Shown here: positions 62,346-64,000 of the stretch, one piece after another | How the letters are laid out: the number at the start of each line of letters is the position of its first letter | Position numbering within the stretch: position 1 is the stretch's first letter | Assembly: GCF_001039355.2 (NCBI RefSeq) | Contig: NW_019776179.1 | Span: 76,764 to 140,763, forward strand | Length of the DNA: 64,000 nucleotides | Direction: 5' to 3' | Origin: Lingula anatina | Taxonomy: Eukaryota; Brachiopoda; Lingulata; Lingulida; Lingulidae | The notes under the pieces: generated by a model | The model's input: the letters and a program-made list of their open reading frames with translations, nothing else | What the model was told of the DNA's origin: nothing | The model's database searches: none | Translations under genes and position numbers: made by a program

Positions 62346-63802
62346 CAAGGGGTGGTATTTAATTTGAGCGACTTTTATCTGTTGCAAAACACTGGAATCA
62401 AATGTATCAATAAGCGACGTGAGGTATTCGTTACAATGTCACTGAAATATATGAAATATTTTAGAATATTACAGCTTATTTCGACTCCGGTCCATACGTT
62501 GTCATGACAGTATGAACACAACATATATAATTTAACGTAATATGACAAAACATAAATGCAAATTAGTGTAATATAGAATGACATTAAAATACATGAACTA
62601 GTGGTACATGTAAATTACATAGCAAATGCATAACAAAATACCATTCAAAATGGCACGAACCGATAATATAATAAAATCTACATTAAAGGGATAATAACTC
62701 TTCGTATGAGATCTATATTTCACAATCAAAACATTGTGAACAACTCATAGAAATACAATATATTCTGTTGTACACGAAAAACGGCAGTTATAGCTATTAT
62801 TCTGATATCTGAGCTTGTCTTTAGACCACATGACCTCCACTGATCGCTATACTCTGTTATAATCTCTTAAGAGATTATTTAAAAAAACGAACTTTTAAGA
62901 AAAAAACAGGGACTAACTTTGAATGTAAAAATGGATTCATTAACCATTGGTAAGTACGGGAAAATTGTTGTTTACTCCAGGGAAATTTCATTTTTTGCCA
63001 TTTTTTGGCCCTTTAACATTTCACTATGATGGCACAAAAATGTCCGCACACTTACGTGATCCATGTTCCATTCTGTTGCGTCTCGTAGTGTGTTGTTCCG
63101 TAAACGCTATATTGTAAGGACTTGTGCAACTTGCACCGTTTATAAGGAAGTAGACCATAGAGCCACAACTATTGCAATCTAAGGCGGTTCGAATTGATCC
63201 GCTAAATTCGACTCTCAATCCGGTACTGTCCTGTAGCTTGTTGTAAGTGAAACTCTGTAATTATATTGCGTGCATGTACTCATGTAAGGAACATTTTACT
63301 ATTACACATAGCTTTTGAAAAAAAGCTAAGCCTTCTTTTTTTTGGGGGGGGGCGTAATGGGATAAAAGCGCAAATTCGTCATATATATGGTTAGTTACAT
63401 GTTACATGTTAGGTATTTTCATCTACAGATAAAAAAAATTGCGTTGCACAAAGCTGAGGAAAACGTAATCATATTGGCTATAGATTCCATACAGAAAATA
63501 GCAGTTTGAATGAACGCCTGGAGCTGTTTCAAAGATTTTCAGTAGTAAAGATTTTATGTTGTTCCTTAGTGGGAAAATGTTTTTGAGTTTACTTACTGGT
63601 CCGCCTCCATTCACCGCATTAATTCCTCCACCCCAACCAGCGTAGACGATATTGGAAACTGGAGTCTCATCACAGTACGCTGAACTCCCTATTACACAAA
63701 GTATTATGGTTATGAACTTTACATAAAACACTCGTCGGTTCAGTTCTCAAGGGGCTTTTTTTTACATGTGTATGTGAACATCTGCTGTCTACCGAAAGGT
63801 AG

Positions 63803-63863
<61 letters not shown>

Positions 63864-64000
63864 TGATATTAGACCAAATCTTTTATACTTTTGTCTGAAG
63901 ATAAGACAAAATTCCAGATTTACATGTACTTTGCTTAGTCAAGTGTGTTATATCCCTTATACAAACCTACGCAGACCGGCTCTCCTGTGGTGCAATCTAC
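57735..64000 (-). CDS. Triple CTHRC1-domain protein (gene B), 5' end beyond window
   Basis: Exons in coding order: 64000-63967 (partial exon 2), 63688-63597, 63254-63056, 61877-61731, 60828-60743, 60238-60043, 59540-59379, 58774-58671, 58348-58138, 57880-57735. Each has exactly the length and phases of its gene A counterpart and no frame break. The visible 458 codons give the end of the Cys-rich segment, the Gly-rich segment (SSAYCDETPVSNIVYAGWGG), three CTHRC1-like domains (TGLRVEFSGSIRTALDCNSC; CARWYFTFNGEECSDP; CSRWYFTFNDSECSNP) and both linkers (EYWWWPAQNISMDV). The PAN exon, if present, is outside the window. The retained frames suggest a working gene. It is presumably secreted like gene A; function unknown. 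Confidence 0.85.
61594..61633. repeat. (TTTA)n microsatellite
   Basis: About ten TTTA units just downstream (minus sense) of gene B exon 5; in copy A the place has no such run. Confidence 0.85.
61950..62018. repeat. Compound (GT)n(GCGT)n microsatellite
   Basis: GT units followed by GCGT units in gene B intron 4; copy A has a pure GT run at 37688-37720. Confidence 0.85.
62278..62342. repeat. (AT)n microsatellite in gene B intron
   Basis: About 32 AT units after a poly-T run. Copy A has only about eight units at the same place (near 38085-38101). Another AT block at 63805-63860 likewise replaces a short TATATAT of copy A (near 39224). Confidence 0.95.

Larger units (their letters stand above)
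50145..64000. repeat. Segmental duplication, copy B
   Basis: Direct copy of the block starting at 22538. Relative to copy A it lacks about 4 kb (the equivalent of 25.53-29.54 kb, junction near 52945-52985), lacks the 740-bp insert with the hairpin, and has a 0.86-kb segment in triplicate (54451-57115). It continues past the window end. Confidence 0.92.

Overview
This is a eukaryotic, intron-rich, AT-rich animal genomic window. The sequence type (GT-AG introns, many microsatellites, LINE and MITE debris, an expanded family of collagen-triple-helix-repeat-containing-1-like secreted proteins next to a conserved animal RapGAP gene) fits a lophotrochozoan invertebrate, most likely a bivalve mollusc or a close relative. 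The species cannot be fixed from sequence alone. A 72-base run of N at 46543-46614 shows it is a draft assembly.

Layout. 1-10.9 kb: no recognisable gene, only AT-rich sequence with dinucleotide repeats. 10.9-29.2 kb (+): a complete orthologue of GARNL3 (Rap/Ran-GAP domain-like protein 3), assembled here as 27 coding exons. All splice phases agree and give 951 codons plus stop; only the first exon is tentative. Its introns hold a LINE 3' fragment, a MITE with 26-bp inverted repeats and a GCAAATTTGC-rich block. One exon boundary, acceptor included, is expanded into a 54-bp minisatellite. 32.7-48.1 kb (-), convergent with GARNL3: an 11-exon gene reconstructed here for a 594-residue secreted-type protein. 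It has a PAN/Apple domain, a Cys-rich segment, a Gly-rich segment and three tandem copies of the CTHRC1 C-terminal domain, with no collagen repeat. 39.6-47.1 kb is its first intron, filled with LINE relics, SINE/MITE composites, a CAACGTTG-type element and the assembly gap. 50.1-64 kb: a second, direct copy of the block from GARNL3 intron 14 onward. Here the GARNL3 part (exons 15-19) is a pseudogene fragment, while the CTHRC1-like gene (57.7 kb to beyond 64 kb, -) keeps every visible exon open.

The window therefore records a tandem segmental duplication with a period of about 27.6 kb. It copied the tail-to-tail GARNL3 / triple-CTHRC gene pair. The intracellular GTPase regulator stayed single (its partial copy decayed) and the secreted multidomain gene became a two-member family with many amino-acid differences. 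A hammerhead-ribozyme-like core next to a long hairpin lies in an intronic segment present in only one copy.
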